64,000 bases of DNA. Origin: CAZYJD01 sp964647785 (GTDB taxonomy: Bacteria; Bacteroidota; Bacteroidia; NS11-12g; UBA9320). The DNA is taken from the NCBI GenBank assembly GCA_964647785.1, contig CAZYJD010000003.1:1-64000 (forward strand), given 5' to 3'. The position numbers and the translations under genes were made by a program. Numbering within the stretch: the first letter of the stretch is position 1; each line of letters begins with the position of its first letter. Below are positions 26,693-36,262 of the stretch, in pieces. The notes below the pieces were generated by a model. The model had not been told where the DNA came from. It saw only the letters and a list, made by a program, of their open reading frames with translations, and did not search any database.

Positions 26693-27366
26693 CAACGGGT
26701 GCCAGATTCTCCGGAAGTGCCCTGATTAAAAATCGCCATTGCATCCCAATTCTTTGCTTCTTTGCCTACCCGAATGATTTTTATGCTGAACATTTCATCG
26801 CCTTGAGCAATGGCGTCTACAACATCCTGTCCTTTGATAACTTTTCCAAAGACGCTGTGTTTACCATCCAGCCAAGGGGTTGCTTTGTGCGTGATAAAAA
26901 ACTGGCTTCCATTGGTGCCTGGACCAGCATTGGCCATTGAAAGTACACCTGGACCATCGTGTTTCAATTCAGGGTGAAACTCATCTTTAAAACGGTACCC
27001 GGGACCTCCACGACCATTGCCCAGAGGGTCTCCCCCTTGTATCATAAAATCAGGGATAACCCGATGAAATTTTAATCCATCGTAATAGGGGTCTCCAGCT
27101 TCTCTGGCCTCATTGGGCATTTTGCCTTCAGCCAAGGCAACAAAATTTGCAACCGTTACCGGTGTTTTCTCGTGTTCCAGTTTTAGATATATTCCGCCTT
27201 TCATGGTGGCAATTTCTGCGTAGATGCCATCGCTTAGATCAAGTTCTCGGATGAGTTTTTTCCAGGGATCTCCGGGCATTGACCAAGAAATAAAAAGCGC
27301 AGAAGCAAATAGGGTTAAAACACTGGTGCGAAATGTCTTTTTCATTGTATTCATCAATTTTTTCAT
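26692..27366 (-). CDS. Exported cyclophilin-type peptidyl-prolyl cis-trans isomerase
   Basis: 224 residues. A signal-like N-terminus (residues ~8-28) precedes the cyclophilin domain at ~48-210. Active-site landmarks are [15 protein letters not shown] (the catalytic-type Arg in FHR), [22 protein letters not shown] and [12 protein letters not shown]. It speeds proline isomerisation of proteins folding in the periplasm. No clear lipobox is present. It leads the minus-strand group cyclophilin-SRPBCC-hydrolase-FAD oxidoreductase and is divergent from prfC across 67 bp, which holds a promoter for each direction. Confidence 0.92.
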   Translation of the reverse strand: MKKLMNTMKKTFRTSVLTLFASALFISWSMPGDPWKKLIRELDLSDGIYAEIATMKGGIYLKLEHEKTPVTVANFVALAEGKMPNEAREAGDPYYDGLKFHRVIPDFMIQGGDPLGNGRGGPGYRFKDEFHPELKHDGPGVLSMANAGPGTNGSQFFITHKATPWLDGKHSVFGKVIKGQDVVDAIAQGDEMFSIKIIRVGKEAKNWDAMAIFNQGTSGESGTR

Positions 27367-27383
27367 GCTTTCTTTCGGTGCAA

Positions 27384-27391
27384 CAAATGTA
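27384..27391 (-). promoter_or_regulatory. -7 box TACATTTG for the cyclophilin operon
   Basis: An exact TAnnTTTG on the minus strand, ending 17 nt before the cyclophilin ATG. It lies in the same 67-bp gap as the opposing prfC box, so the two promoters must influence each other. Confidence 0.5.
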
Positions 27392-27418
27392 CCGAAACCT
27401 TCACTTCGTTGCGAACCC

Positions 27419-27426
27419 TATCTTTG
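27419..27426 (+). promoter_or_regulatory. -7 box TATCTTTG for prfC
   Basis: An exact TAnnTTTG ending 7 nt before the prfC ATG at 27434, so initiation would give a leader of only a few bases. This also argues against the longer upstream reading frame being translated. Confidence 0.5.
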
Positions 27427-27433
27427 CACCTTC

Positions 27434-29032
27434 ATGAATCTAACAAGCGAGATCAGCCGACGAAAAACGTTTGGCATTATCAGTCACCCTGATGCCGGTA
27501 AAACCACCCTCACAGAAAAACTTCTCCTTTTCGGTGGGGCCATACAAACTGCCGGAGCCGTTAAGAACAACAAAATACAAAAAACGGCTACATCCGATTT
27601 CATGGAAATTGAAAAGCAGCGAGGTATCTCAGTGGCCACCTCCGTGATGGCCTTTGAATACAACAATAAGTTGGTGAACATCTTGGATACCCCGGGCCAC
27701 AAAGATTTCAGTGAGGATACTTATCGCACTTTAACGGCAGTGGATAGTGTAATTCTTGTCATTGACTGTGTAAAAGGCGTTGAAGAGCAAACACGTAACC
27801 TGATGAAAGTTTGCAGGATGCGCAACACACCGGTTATTGTTTTCATCAATAAAATGGATCGCGAGGGCCGGGATCCATTTGAATTGCTGGATGAGTTGGA
27901 GAAAGAGCTGAGCATTTCTGTGCGGCCGCTTTCTTGGCCCATTGGTATTGGCAGAGATTTTAAAGGCGTTTATCTGCTTCACAACCACTCATTGAATCTA
28001 TTTGAAGCCAACAAAACCAAAAAGGCGAGTGATGTCATTCGCATTGCCTCTTTGGAAGACCCCAAGCTCGATGCCCTTGTTACAGAAAAATATGCGAACA
28101 CCCTTCGAGAAGAAGTAGAACTCATTCACGGGGTATATGAAGAGTTCGATACTGAGTTGTACCGCGAGGGCTTGCTTGCACCGGTATTTTTCGGAAGTGC
28201 TTTAAATAATTTCGGGATTCAGGAACTGCTGGACACCTTCGTAGAAATTGCCCCTAGTCCACGTCCACGCATGACCAATGTGCGCGAAGTGAAGCCAGAA
28301 GAAAACAAATTCAGCGGCTTTATTTTCAAGATTCATGCCAATTTGGATCCGAAACACCGTGATCGCATTGCATTTCTGCGCGTTTGCTCGGGTACTTTCG
28401 CAAGAAATACCTTCTACCACCATCCCAGATTGGATAAAAACGTTCGTTTCTCTAACCCATACAACTTTCTGGCTCAAAGCAAAAATGTGATCGAAGAAGC
28501 TTGGCCCGGAGATGTGGTGGGATTGTATGACACGGGGAACTTCAAAATTGGTGATAGTCTTACCGAAGGTGAAAACCTGCAGTTTATTGGCATTCCTAGT
28601 TTTTCTCCGGAAATATTCCGGGAGTTAATCAACCTCGAGCCCATGAAAACAAAACAGCTCGAGAAAGGAATTGAACAGTTAACGGATGAAGGGGTAGCTC
28701 AGTTGTTCCGGCAACAACCCGGCAACCGCAAAATCATCGGCACCGTTGGCGAACTCCAGTTTGAAGTGATCAAATACCGACTTGAACACGAGTATGGCGC
28801 ATCTTGTAAATTTGATCATCTCAGTTATCATAAAGCCTGTTGGATTACCGGACCGGATGACAAAGTGGATGAGTTCATCAAATTTCGAAACAGAGACATC
28901 GTTACCGACAAAGAAGGACACAAAGTATTTTTGGCTCAAACAGAATTTGTATTGCAAATGGCCCGACAAAACCACCCAGATCTGGTGTTTCATGAAAATT
29001 CTGATTTCCGCATTGCCGATGAAACACATTAA
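27434..29032 (+). CDS. prfC: Peptide chain release factor 3
   Basis: 532 residues, close to the usual ~530. The frame is open for another 70 codons upstream, but that stretch runs antisense through the cyclophilin gene and past the promoter, and the family starts at [21 protein letters not shown]1 HPDAGKTT is at 18-25, followed by a G2/G3 region with [10 protein letters not shown] and DTPGHKDF, and G4 NKMDR. The EF-G-like C-terminal domain is intact. RF3 is a GTPase that recycles RF1/RF2 after termination. The ABC exporter gene follows after 15 nt. Confidence 0.95.
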   Translation: MNLTSEISRRKTFGIISHPDAGKTTLTEKLLLFGGAIQTAGAVKNNKIQKTATSDFMEIEKQRGISVATSVMAFEYNNKLVNILDTPGHKDFSEDTYRTLTAVDSVILVIDCVKGVEEQTRNLMKVCRMRNTPVIVFINKMDREGRDPFELLDELEKELSISVRPLSWPIGIGRDFKGVYLLHNHSLNLFEANKTKKASDVIRIASLEDPKLDALVTEKYANTLREEVELIHGVYEEFDTELYREGLLAPVFFGSALNNFGIQELLDTFVEIAPSPRPRMTNVREVKPEENKFSGFIFKIHANLDPKHRDRIAFLRVCSGTFARNTFYHHPRLDKNVRFSNPYNFLAQSKNVIEEAWPGDVVGLYDTGNFKIGDSLTEGENLQFIGIPSFSPEIFRELINLEPMKTKQLEKGIEQLTDEGVAQLFRQQPGNRKIIGTVGELQFEVIKYRLEHEYGASCKFDHLSYHKACWITGPDDKVDEFIKFRNRDIVTDKEGHKVFLAQTEFVLQMARQNHPDLVFHENSDFRIADETH

Positions 29033-29047
29033 CATCACTGGTCCTCT

Positions 29048-30880
29048 ATGAAAATTTATTTTCGACTGCTCAAATACACAGGAAATTTAAGCAAGTACCT
29101 TTTGCTTTACATCGCACCTGTTGTGCTTGCGGTATTTTTTGGCATTTTCAATTTTGGTCTTCTGATGCCTTTGCTTGATGTACTTTTTCAACCTGGAGAA
29201 GAAACAAGCGGTTCGCTTTCAGTAGCCCCCCAATTTGCCCTGAGTGTAGATTATGCAAAGTCAATTTTCACTTATTACTTCGAAAAAATTAGTATCGAGC
29301 GCGGTCAAATTGGGGCACTGGCCTTTGTGTGCCAGCTCATTTTTGTTTCGGTTCTCTTGAGCAACTTATTTAAGTACTTATCGCAAAGGGTTTTGGCGAG
29401 TCTTCGTACGCGGCTGGTCACCAATTTGCGCAATGCCATTTTCGCCAAAGTAAACCGCCTGCATCTGGCTTATTTCCAAAACCAAAGAAAAGGGGAAGTT
29501 CTTACCTACCTCTCTGCCGACATCAATGAAATAGAAAACACCCTTGTTAATTCCATTCAGATTTTTTTACGAGAACCTTTGATGCTCATTGGTTTAATTG
29601 TGGTTTTGTTTACCATCAGCGTGAAACTGACCTTATTTTCTTTGATCGTGCTTCCCGTGAGTGGTTTGCTCATTTCATTCATCACAAGAAAGCTGCGCCG
29701 ACAAACAAGGTTGATGCAAAAATTTCTCGACAGTATCTTATCCATGGCCGATGAAACCCTTGGTGGTATTCGCATCATCAAAGCATTCAATGCAGAGCAT
29801 TACATTACCGGTAAGTTTAAAAGCGAGAACGAAAATTACAGAAGAAGTTTACGTTCCATTTGGAATCGCCGCGAGCTGGCATCCCCTCTTTCAGAGTTTT
29901 TAGGGGTGAGTGTGGTGCTCCTATTGGTTTGGTATGGCGGCAAGTTGGTGCTCGAAGGCCAGAGTGAATTAAAAGCCAGTGCATTCATCGCGTACCTGGT
30001 ATTTTTTTCACAAGTTCTTCAACCTTTAAAGCATATCAGCAATAGCATAACGGCCATACAAAGAGGGCTCGTTTCAGGTGAAAGAATTTTCAGCTTCCTC
30101 GATCAGAAAGAAGAACTAAAAGATCAAAAAGACGCCATTCGTCTAAAGGACTTTGATCAGGCCATTCGCTTTGATGATGTGAACTTCTCTTATGGCGAGA
30201 ACATGGTTTTAACCAATATTCATCTGAATATACCCAAAGGAAGCAGCCTTGCTTTGGTAGGACCATCTGGAGCCGGAAAGTCAACCCTGGCAGATTTACT
30301 GGTTCGTTTTTACGATGTGAGTTCAGGGACCATAAGCATTGACGGAAAAGACATCCGAACGTTTAATAGCGCCTCGTACCGGCAATTTTTCGGAATTGTT
30401 CCTCAGGAAGCCATCCTTTTTAATGACACCATTTACAACAATATTGTATTTGGCCGTGAGGGAATTGGCAAAGAAGAAGTAGAGCAAGCAGCCCGTATTG
30501 CCAATGCGCACGAGTTCATTCAACAATTCGACAAAGGTTATGATACCATGGCTGGAGAGCGTGGAAGCCGATTGAGTGGCGGACAAAAACAGCGAATTAG
30601 TATTGCCAGAGCCGTGCTGGGAAATCCTGAAATATTGGTATTGGATGAAGCCACTTCTGCCCTTGATACCGAATCAGAACAACTCATTCAGCAAGCCATT
30701 GAAGAAATCATGAAAACCAGAACCGTTGTGGTGATAGCGCATAGGCTTTCTACCATTCGAAACGCCGATCATATCGTGGTTTTGAATGATGGCAAAATTG
30801 AACAAAGTGGAACGCATACACAGTTGATGCAACAGGAAGGTTTATACAGCCGGTTGGTAGGTCTTCAGGATTTTCGCTGA
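29048..30880 (+). CDS. ABC transporter, fused permease/ATPase, MsbA-like exporter
   Basis: 610 residues. The first ~330 residues form a six-segment type-1 exporter membrane domain. The nucleotide-binding domain has Walker A GPSGAGKST at ~405-413, signature LSGGQKQR near 508 and Walker B ILVLDEATSALD near 528-539, plus the VIAHRLSTI H-loop. Layout and length fit half-transporters such as MsbA that flip lipids or lipid-linked glycans as homodimers. The periplasmic loop after the first segment is rather long (~40 residues). It is on the same strand as prfC. The cargo is not determined. Its 3' end overlaps the convergent oxidoreductase by 16 nt. Confidence 0.92.
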   Translation: MKIYFRLLKYTGNLSKYLLLYIAPVVLAVFFGIFNFGLLMPLLDVLFQPGEETSGSLSVAPQFALSVDYAKSIFTYYFEKISIERGQIGALAFVCQLIFVSVLLSNLFKYLSQRVLASLRTRLVTNLRNAIFAKVNRLHLAYFQNQRKGEVLTYLSADINEIENTLVNSIQIFLREPLMLIGLIVVLFTISVKLTLFSLIVLPVSGLLISFITRKLRRQTRLMQKFLDSILSMADETLGGIRIIKAFNAEHYITGKFKSENENYRRSLRSIWNRRELASPLSEFLGVSVVLLLVWYGGKLVLEGQSELKASAFIAYLVFFSQVLQPLKHISNSITAIQRGLVSGERIFSFLDQKEELKDQKDAIRLKDFDQAIRFDDVNFSYGENMVLTNIHLNIPKGSSLALVGPSGAGKSTLADLLVRFYDVSSGTISIDGKDIRTFNSASYRQFFGIVPQEAILFNDTIYNNIVFGREGIGKEEVEQAARIANAHEFIQQFDKGYDTMAGERGSRLSGGQKQRISIARAVLGNPEILVLDEATSALDTESEQLIQQAIEEIMKTRTVVVIAHRLSTIRNADHIVVLNDGKIEQSGTHTQLMQQEGLYSRLVGLQDFR

Positions 30881-31530
30881 GGTGTTTTTAAAATTTCTTC
30901 AGAATCAATGATGTGCACACCTACAGAGGGCTTCAGTGCATGTTTAATCATACTTGCGGCGAGCTTTGTTACAGGCACTTTGCGATAGCGATACAGAGGA
31001 CCAATAAGCAATGGATTGAGAACATTCATGATGACCGTAGCCATTTTTTCGCCAAACCTCCACTCCTTCCGATTTCCACCCAATAGTCCGGGACGATAAA
31101 TATAGCGCATGGGAATGTCCATTGATTTCAGGCCTTCTTCAACCTCTCCTTTAATCCGGTTGTAGAATATCGAAGAGGAAGCCGAGGCACCTATTGCACT
31201 GATTAAATGAAATTGTTGCACCTCTGCCTTTTTTGATGCCCGAATTAAATGAACCACATAGTCGTGATCAACCGTTCTAAACGCATCTTTACTTCCTGCG
31301 GTTTTCATGGTGGTGCCTAAACAGCAAAAGACCGTATCAACTTGGCGCAGCGCGGCCACAAGTGCCGGTTCATCTGCATAATCCAATTTTAGGTCGCGCA
31401 CTTTATAGTGGTTCCACAAATCGCCCTTCCTGCTAAAGGCAATGACTCCATTACATGACTCCAGCTCAGCCAATTGCTGAACAAGCTCAAATCCTGTTAA
31501 TCCTGTACTTCCGGCTACTGCTGCTTTCAT
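30865..31530 (-). CDS. NAD(P)-binding atypical SDR (HTATIP2/YbjT-like)
   Basis: 221 residues from the ATG at 31530. A frame extension of 61 codons to 31713 is rejected because it crosses the divergent coiled-coil gene and lacks similarity to the fold. The N-terminal AVAGSTGLTGFELVQQL gives a GxxGxxG dinucleotide site. DTVFCCLGTTMKTAGSKDAF, HLISAIGAS and YNRIKGEVE (Tyr/Lys pair) match the HTATIP2-like group, whose roles are mostly unknown. Cytoplasmic and probably monocistronic. It converges with the exporter gene with a 16-nt 3' overlap. Confidence 0.85.
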   Translation of the reverse strand: MKAAVAGSTGLTGFELVQQLAELESCNGVIAFSRKGDLWNHYKVRDLKLDYADEPALVAALRQVDTVFCCLGTTMKTAGSKDAFRTVDHDYVVHLIRASKKAEVQQFHLISAIGASASSSIFYNRIKGEVEEGLKSMDIPMRYIYRPGLLGGNRKEWRFGEKMATVIMNVLNPLLIGPLYRYRKVPVTKLAASMIKHALKPSVGVHIIDSEEILKTPQRKS

Positions 31531-31609
31531 GGAATCGAAAATATGAAAATGACAACAATTTGTGGTATTTGATTCCGGTTTGTAAAATCTTGTTAAAATT
31601 GTAGAACAA

Positions 31610-32575
31610 ATGACCGAAGAAAACACCAACCTCAGCGCAAGCGCGAATGAAGATAGTACCAATGCAAAGCCTTGGCCACTGATCATTCTTTTTATTTTGT
31701 CTTTTGCTGGCAACGGCTATCTGTTTTATGAATACTATCAGAGCAATCTAAGCCCCAAGGCCAAATCGATAGAAAAGAAGTTCGAAGCGCTGCAACTGAA
31801 TTTTCAAGATCTTGAAAATGTGAAAGCAAGCCTTCAAGAAGAATTGGAGAATACCCGCAAACACCTGGAGCAAACCATGAGTGAAAATCTTGGATTTCAG
31901 GAATTGAATGCTGACTTGAGTAAGAAAGTAGATGAACAAACCATCCGTATACGTCAATTGCTCAATCGTGGTGGCAATGGAGATCCTGCCGCACTTCTCG
32001 CAGCAAAAGCACAAATTGAACGTCTCAAGAAGGAGAATGATCACTATCTGTTGCAAGTAGATAGCATCAGGCAAGTGGCGAATATTCAGGCAGAAAATGC
32101 CGTACAGGCGATTGCAAATAGCCGTAAATTAGAAGAGCAGGCCAAGGCCTACAAGGAAAAAACCGACAGCATTGAACAAAAATTAGAAAACAGCAGTTTG
32201 CTTCTTGTTCAAAACCTGAAAGTTGAACCCATCCGCACCAAACGCGGAAGTGAAGAGGTAACCTTTAAGGCCGGGCGAGTTGAAAAAATCAAAGTTACTT
32301 TCACCCTCGATGGTGGCGAATTGGTTACAAGCGGAGAAAAAGAAGTGGTGATGCGATTGATTGGTGTCAACAACGAGGTGCTTACCAATGACAATGAAGT
32401 TCTCACGGATTCAGAACAATTGATTACGGATAAAAAAGCGGTGTTGTACGATGGTGCGCCTGAAAAAGTAAAGTTCAATTACAAGCAGAATGCCGAATAC
32501 CGAAAAGGCAGTTATAAAGTTGAGATCTTACACAAAGGTGTGCTCATCAACATGGGCAGTTTTGTTTTGGATTGA
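31610..32575 (+). CDS. Single-pass membrane protein with long coiled coil, unknown function
   Basis: 321 residues. A hydrophilic N-terminus of ~21 residues is followed by one transmembrane segment (about 22-42, PLIILFILSFAGNGYLFYEYY-like) and then a coiled coil from ~55 to 195, rich in Leu/Glu/Gln/Lys heptads. Residues ~205-321 form a compact beta-rich domain (VTFKAGRVEKIKVTFTLDGG, ending KGVLINMGSFVLD). I recognise no enzyme motif. The topology suggests a periplasmic rod carrying a beta domain. It is divergent from the SDR gene (79-bp gap) and convergent with lysA. Confidence 0.75.
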   Translation: MTEENTNLSASANEDSTNAKPWPLIILFILSFAGNGYLFYEYYQSNLSPKAKSIEKKFEALQLNFQDLENVKASLQEELENTRKHLEQTMSENLGFQELNADLSKKVDEQTIRIRQLLNRGGNGDPAALLAAKAQIERLKKENDHYLLQVDSIRQVANIQAENAVQAIANSRKLEEQAKAYKEKTDSIEQKLENSSLLLVQNLKVEPIRTKRGSEEVTFKAGRVEKIKVTFTLDGGELVTSGEKEVVMRLIGVNNEVLTNDNEVLTDSEQLITDKKAVLYDGAPEKVKFNYKQNAEYRKGSYKVEILHKGVLINMGSFVLD

Positions 32576-32585
32576 TGGAATTCTT

Positions 32586-33821
32586 TCAACTGAGGTCTAC
32601 CTCCAACTGATTCCGTACCAAATCTTCAAACGTTTCTCTTTTCCTGATTAAATGGGCCTCACCCTTGTAGATGAGTACCTCTGCAGGCCGGTAGCGGCTG
32701 TTATAATTAGAACTCATACTAAATCCATATGCCCCGGCATTGTGCATGGCAATGATATCTCCTTCGCGTACTTCATTCAGTTGCCGATCATAGCCAAATG
32801 TATCCGTTTCACAGATATATCCTACCACCGAGTAAATTCTTCGCGTACCACATGGATTGCTAATATTTGTCATATGATGATATGCATCATAGAACATAGG
32901 ACGAATGAGATGATTTTGACCGCTATCAACGCCAACAAAAACGGTTGAGGTGGTTTGTTTAATCACATTGGTTTTCACCAAAAAATAACCCGCTTCGCTC
33001 ACCAGAAATTTCCCTGGCTCAAACCATAGTTCCAGCTTTCGACCGTAGCGTTCACAAAACTGTTGGAAGCTTTTTGAAATACGCGCCCCAATGTCTTTGA
33101 TGTCAGGAACCACATCGCCCTCTTTGTATGCCACCTTGAATCCTGAACCAAAATCCATGAAGTCCAGTTGGTCAAATTCGGCAGCAGCATTGTACAGAAG
33201 TTCTGCCCCCCGCAAAAAAACATCCGGATCGAGTATATCCGAGCCGGTATGCATATGCAATCCATTTACGTGGATGCCATAATTTTCAACGATACGCTTT
33301 ACCAGTGGCAGCTGATAAATGCTAATTCCAAACTTTGAATCGATGTGTCCCACTGATATATGCGCATGACCACCTGCCATGATATGCGGATTAAGACGCA
33401 GGCATACCGGAACTTTTCCGCCAAAACGAGATCCGAATTGTTCGAGGATACTGATGTTATCAATGTTGATCAACACCCCATATTCAACGGCTTTTTCAAT
33501 CTCTTCAATGGATACACCATTTGGGGTATAGAGAATTTCTGATGGCTCATAACCAGACCTGAGCCCCAACTGCACTTCCTGAATGGACACCGTATCGAGT
33601 CCAGCGCCTTCTTTTCGCAACAGTTTGAGCACATTCACATTGGTTAATGCTTTACAAGCGTATTTTAACTTCACATCTACGCCCTTGAAAGCAGAACTGA
33701 GCTTTTTGTATTGCTCGGCTATTTTATCTGCGCTGTAAACATAAAGTGGAGTACCAAATTCTTCTGCTACTTCGAGAAGATTTACTCCGGCAAGTTTGTA
33801 TTGATTGTTCTCAAGTTGCAT
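32586..33821 (-). CDS. lysA: Diaminopimelate decarboxylase
   Basis: 411 residues from the ATG at 33821; the longer frame to 33926 overlaps the upstream barrel gene and lacks homology. The PLP lysine is in KYACKALTN (Lys57). HTGSDI and the second active-site region CETDTFGYDR are present, and the C-terminal HNAGAYGFSMSSNYN is conserved. It decarboxylates meso-diaminopimelate to lysine, the last step of lysine synthesis; dapB lies elsewhere in this window. It starts 54 nt after the barrel gene's stop. An imperfect box (CATCTTTG) lies just upstream. Confidence 0.95.
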   Translation of the reverse strand: MQLENNQYKLAGVNLLEVAEEFGTPLYVYSADKIAEQYKKLSSAFKGVDVKLKYACKALTNVNVLKLLRKEGAGLDTVSIQEVQLGLRSGYEPSEILYTPNGVSIEEIEKAVEYGVLINIDNISILEQFGSRFGGKVPVCLRLNPHIMAGGHAHISVGHIDSKFGISIYQLPLVKRIVENYGIHVNGLHMHTGSDILDPDVFLRGAELLYNAAAEFDQLDFMDFGSGFKVAYKEGDVVPDIKDIGARISKSFQQFCERYGRKLELWFEPGKFLVSEAGYFLVKTNVIKQTTSTVFVGVDSGQNHLIRPMFYDAYHHMTNISNPCGTRRIYSVVGYICETDTFGYDRQLNEVREGDIIAMHNAGAYGFSMSSNYNSRYRPAEVLIYKGEAHLIRKRETFEDLVRNQLEVDLS

Positions 33822-33874
33822 GTTGGCACAAAGATGCGTCAAAGGCTGAAACATGCAAAACAGCAAATCATGCT

Positions 33875-36262
33875 TCAGAATGGATAACCCACGGCAATAT
33901 TCAGGATCGTTTGCCTCGAAATCCAACGGTCTTGTCCAAATTCACGGATAATCCATCTCTTGTTTTCAGGGAAAGTAGGGTCATGCAAGGGTATTCCCCA
34001 GTCGAAACGCAAGATGAAGAAATCGAAATCCCAGCGCAGCCCAATTCCTGTATTGATGGCCAGCTGCTTATAAAAATCTCTGAAATGAAAATTATCGTTA
34101 AAAAAAGTACTGTCTTCTGATACATTCCAGATATTTCCTGCATCAACAAACAAGGCTCCTTCCAAGTACTTTAGGAATATATCAAAGCGGTATTCCCAGT
34201 TGGCTTGCAATAACAATTCACCGGACTTGTCAATTCTAACACGTGCGTCATCTGAGTAAAGACCGGGGCCAACGGTTCTGGGTCGCCATGCCCTCAAGCT
34301 GTTCGACCCACCCACAAAAAAACGACGCTCAAAAGGCAAAAGTTCTGAGTTGCCATAAGGAATGCCAATACCTGTCCAAAGACGCGCCACCATTGAGTGT
34401 ACCTCATTCCACACGCGGGTATAGCGTATATCAAACTCCGAACGCACGAATTGAAAATACCGCACACCAAGTAAGCTCTTGTCTCTTGCAGGCACCCCTT
34501 CAGAAAGACGGTGATAGGCTGAAATGGAATTGCCCGATAGTTCAAGCAGATGACTTTGAATCCACCAATATGAACGAGGATTCGTGGGTCGGTCGGTGTA
34601 TAAAAAACTAAAACGAGAGCCACTTATCAAGTTATTGGCAAACAGTCTTGAAATAAATATACTATCCGAGTTATTTAACTGTCCTGTGAAAGTAGGGCTA
34701 ACGCTTGCCTGGTTAAATGAAAGCTGCCAAGGAGCTACCAGAAAAGTGGTTCTTCGCTTTGAGAACTGATAGCTAACATTGAGCGGAAGCACCGTTCGAT
34801 TAAAGTTTAAATTACGCTCGAGATAGTACGAGGCATTGAAAGAAGTTCTGGATTGGACCCAGTTTTTTCGGGCTGACAGGTTTTCGAAGAACAATAGTTG
34901 TGGAATGACATAACTGGCAGTGAAGTTTTGCAACACATTCACCACGGCATCCACCGAATCAACTCTCAACTGCGTTTCGAAAGAAGTCTTGCTATTGATG
35001 TTAAATTGATCTGCTCTACCGCTGATATTCTTATTGCGAAGCGTTAGATTGTTCACAAAACCATAGTTCCTACTTCGGTCTTCTTCCAGTCCAAGGCTTT
35101 GCTCCGAGCTCACCAATTGTGGTTCCCAAATAAAATCATGCCTTGCAGAAGGCATGAGCTGCACCACCACATCCATATAACCGCTGCTGTCATCGATTTT
35201 CGGATAATTAATATTTACAAATTTGAAGAGGTCCAGAGCAATGAGCTTTCTGTAAGCCTCATCTACCTTACTTTGGCTAAAGAACTGTCCGGGCCTGAGG
35301 CTCATGTTGCTCATCAAAACATAGTTCTTAATTCGCAGTCCGCGATCAGTAATGACCACCCCATCAACTGTATCTTGCTTGAAATAATTTGAAGACTGCT
35401 CTCCTTCAATGATCACATTGACACTTCTAAGCCGATACTGCTGATGTGGCTCCGTTTGAAGATAGCTATTAACGATGAGGTTAACTTTTACCTGCTTCGG
35501 CCCTGCACTCGTATCCACATCGTAATTGATGTAATTTTTGTTAAAACGAAAAAAACCATAGTCGCGAAGCATTTCATTCAACCGATTACGTTCTTTGGCC
35601 AATTGGTCAAAATCCAGTGCATCACCAACTTCAAGTTCCTCAAAACGAGTGCTTTGTAGTATACTATCCAGCACAAAATCATTTGCAAATTTCTCTTTTC
35701 TACCAATCGTATATGAGGGACCGGCATCAATCTTGTAAATGGCAACAGCCTTGTTTTTTTTCTTATTTTTTGTTTGTATCTCGTAGTTAACCTGCGCTTG
35801 AAAATGACCTTTATTGAACAGATAATTCCTGAGATTGCCCGCACTTCTTTCAACGGCCGACGAATCTGCAAAGATGGGCGCCTCACCTGCTGTTTCCATT
35901 AAAAACCGGTTTAACCTGCTGGTATCGAGTGCCATATCGCCATGTCGGTATCTTCTATTCAGCACCCTTTGGTGTCGGTTTTGTCCCGCAGCATAGGTGC
36001 GTAAATGAAAACGAAACAATCCGAGTACCTTTCGATTGGGTCGAAGCAAAATTTGTTCTTGCAATTCGCCCGAACCAAATGAATTGGCTCCCACAATCTG
36101 ATTGGCCGTTAACAGCTGCCTTCCTTCGGGAATGCTTTTTCTCAACCCGCAAGAAGAGCTCAGAACAACCAATAGCAATAGGAATTGATACGCGTGTCCG
36201 AAATTTAACAGACCTTTGTGACCAATATGGCGCTCGGCAGCAATAAGCTTAAGTTTCTTCAA
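33875..36262 (-). CDS. BamA/TamA-like outer-membrane lipoprotein (POTRA plus surface-antigen barrel)
   Basis: Up to 795 residues. The N-terminus has a hydrophobic stretch and a lipobox-like LSSSC near residue 38, then the KSIPEGRQLLTANQI motif typical of Bacteroidota BamA-like lipoproteins. POTRA-like repeats occupy ~45-400 and a 16-strand-type barrel ~430-795, with GGSNSLRAWRPRTVGPG as the conserved lid-loop motif and a C-terminal aromatic end (VGYPF). It probably inserts or exports outer-membrane proteins. The assigned start is TTG, which makes its first 36 bases overlap the divergent methyltransferase; the exact start is uncertain. Confidence 0.88.
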   Translation of the reverse strand: MKKLKLIAAERHIGHKGLLNFGHAYQFLLLLVVLSSSCGLRKSIPEGRQLLTANQIVGANSFGSGELQEQILLRPNRKVLGLFRFHLRTYAAGQNRHQRVLNRRYRHGDMALDTSRLNRFLMETAGEAPIFADSSAVERSAGNLRNYLFNKGHFQAQVNYEIQTKNKKKNKAVAIYKIDAGPSYTIGRKEKFANDFVLDSILQSTRFEELEVGDALDFDQLAKERNRLNEMLRDYGFFRFNKNYINYDVDTSAGPKQVKVNLIVNSYLQTEPHQQYRLRSVNVIIEGEQSSNYFKQDTVDGVVITDRGLRIKNYVLMSNMSLRPGQFFSQSKVDEAYRKLIALDLFKFVNINYPKIDDSSGYMDVVVQLMPSARHDFIWEPQLVSSEQSLGLEEDRSRNYGFVNNLTLRNKNISGRADQFNINSKTSFETQLRVDSVDAVVNVLQNFTASYVIPQLLFFENLSARKNWVQSRTSFNASYYLERNLNFNRTVLPLNVSYQFSKRRTTFLVAPWQLSFNQASVSPTFTGQLNNSDSIFISRLFANNLISGSRFSFLYTDRPTNPRSYWWIQSHLLELSGNSISAYHRLSEGVPARDKSLLGVRYFQFVRSEFDIRYTRVWNEVHSMVARLWTGIGIPYGNSELLPFERRFFVGGSNSLRAWRPRTVGPGLYSDDARVRIDKSGELLLQANWEYRFDIFLKYLEGALFVDAGNIWNVSEDSTFFNDNFHFRDFYKQLAINTGIGLRWDFDFFILRFDWGIPLHDPTFPENKRWIIREFGQDRWISRQTILNIAVGYPF

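Noticed and set aside
27224..27433. 70-codon upstream extension of prfC
   Set aside because: It is antisense to the cyclophilin coding region, crosses the promoter, and the RF3 family starts at [10 protein letters not shown].
33822..33926. Upstream extension of lysA
   Set aside because: It overlaps the 3' end of the barrel gene, and conserved LysA sequence begins after the ATG at 33821.
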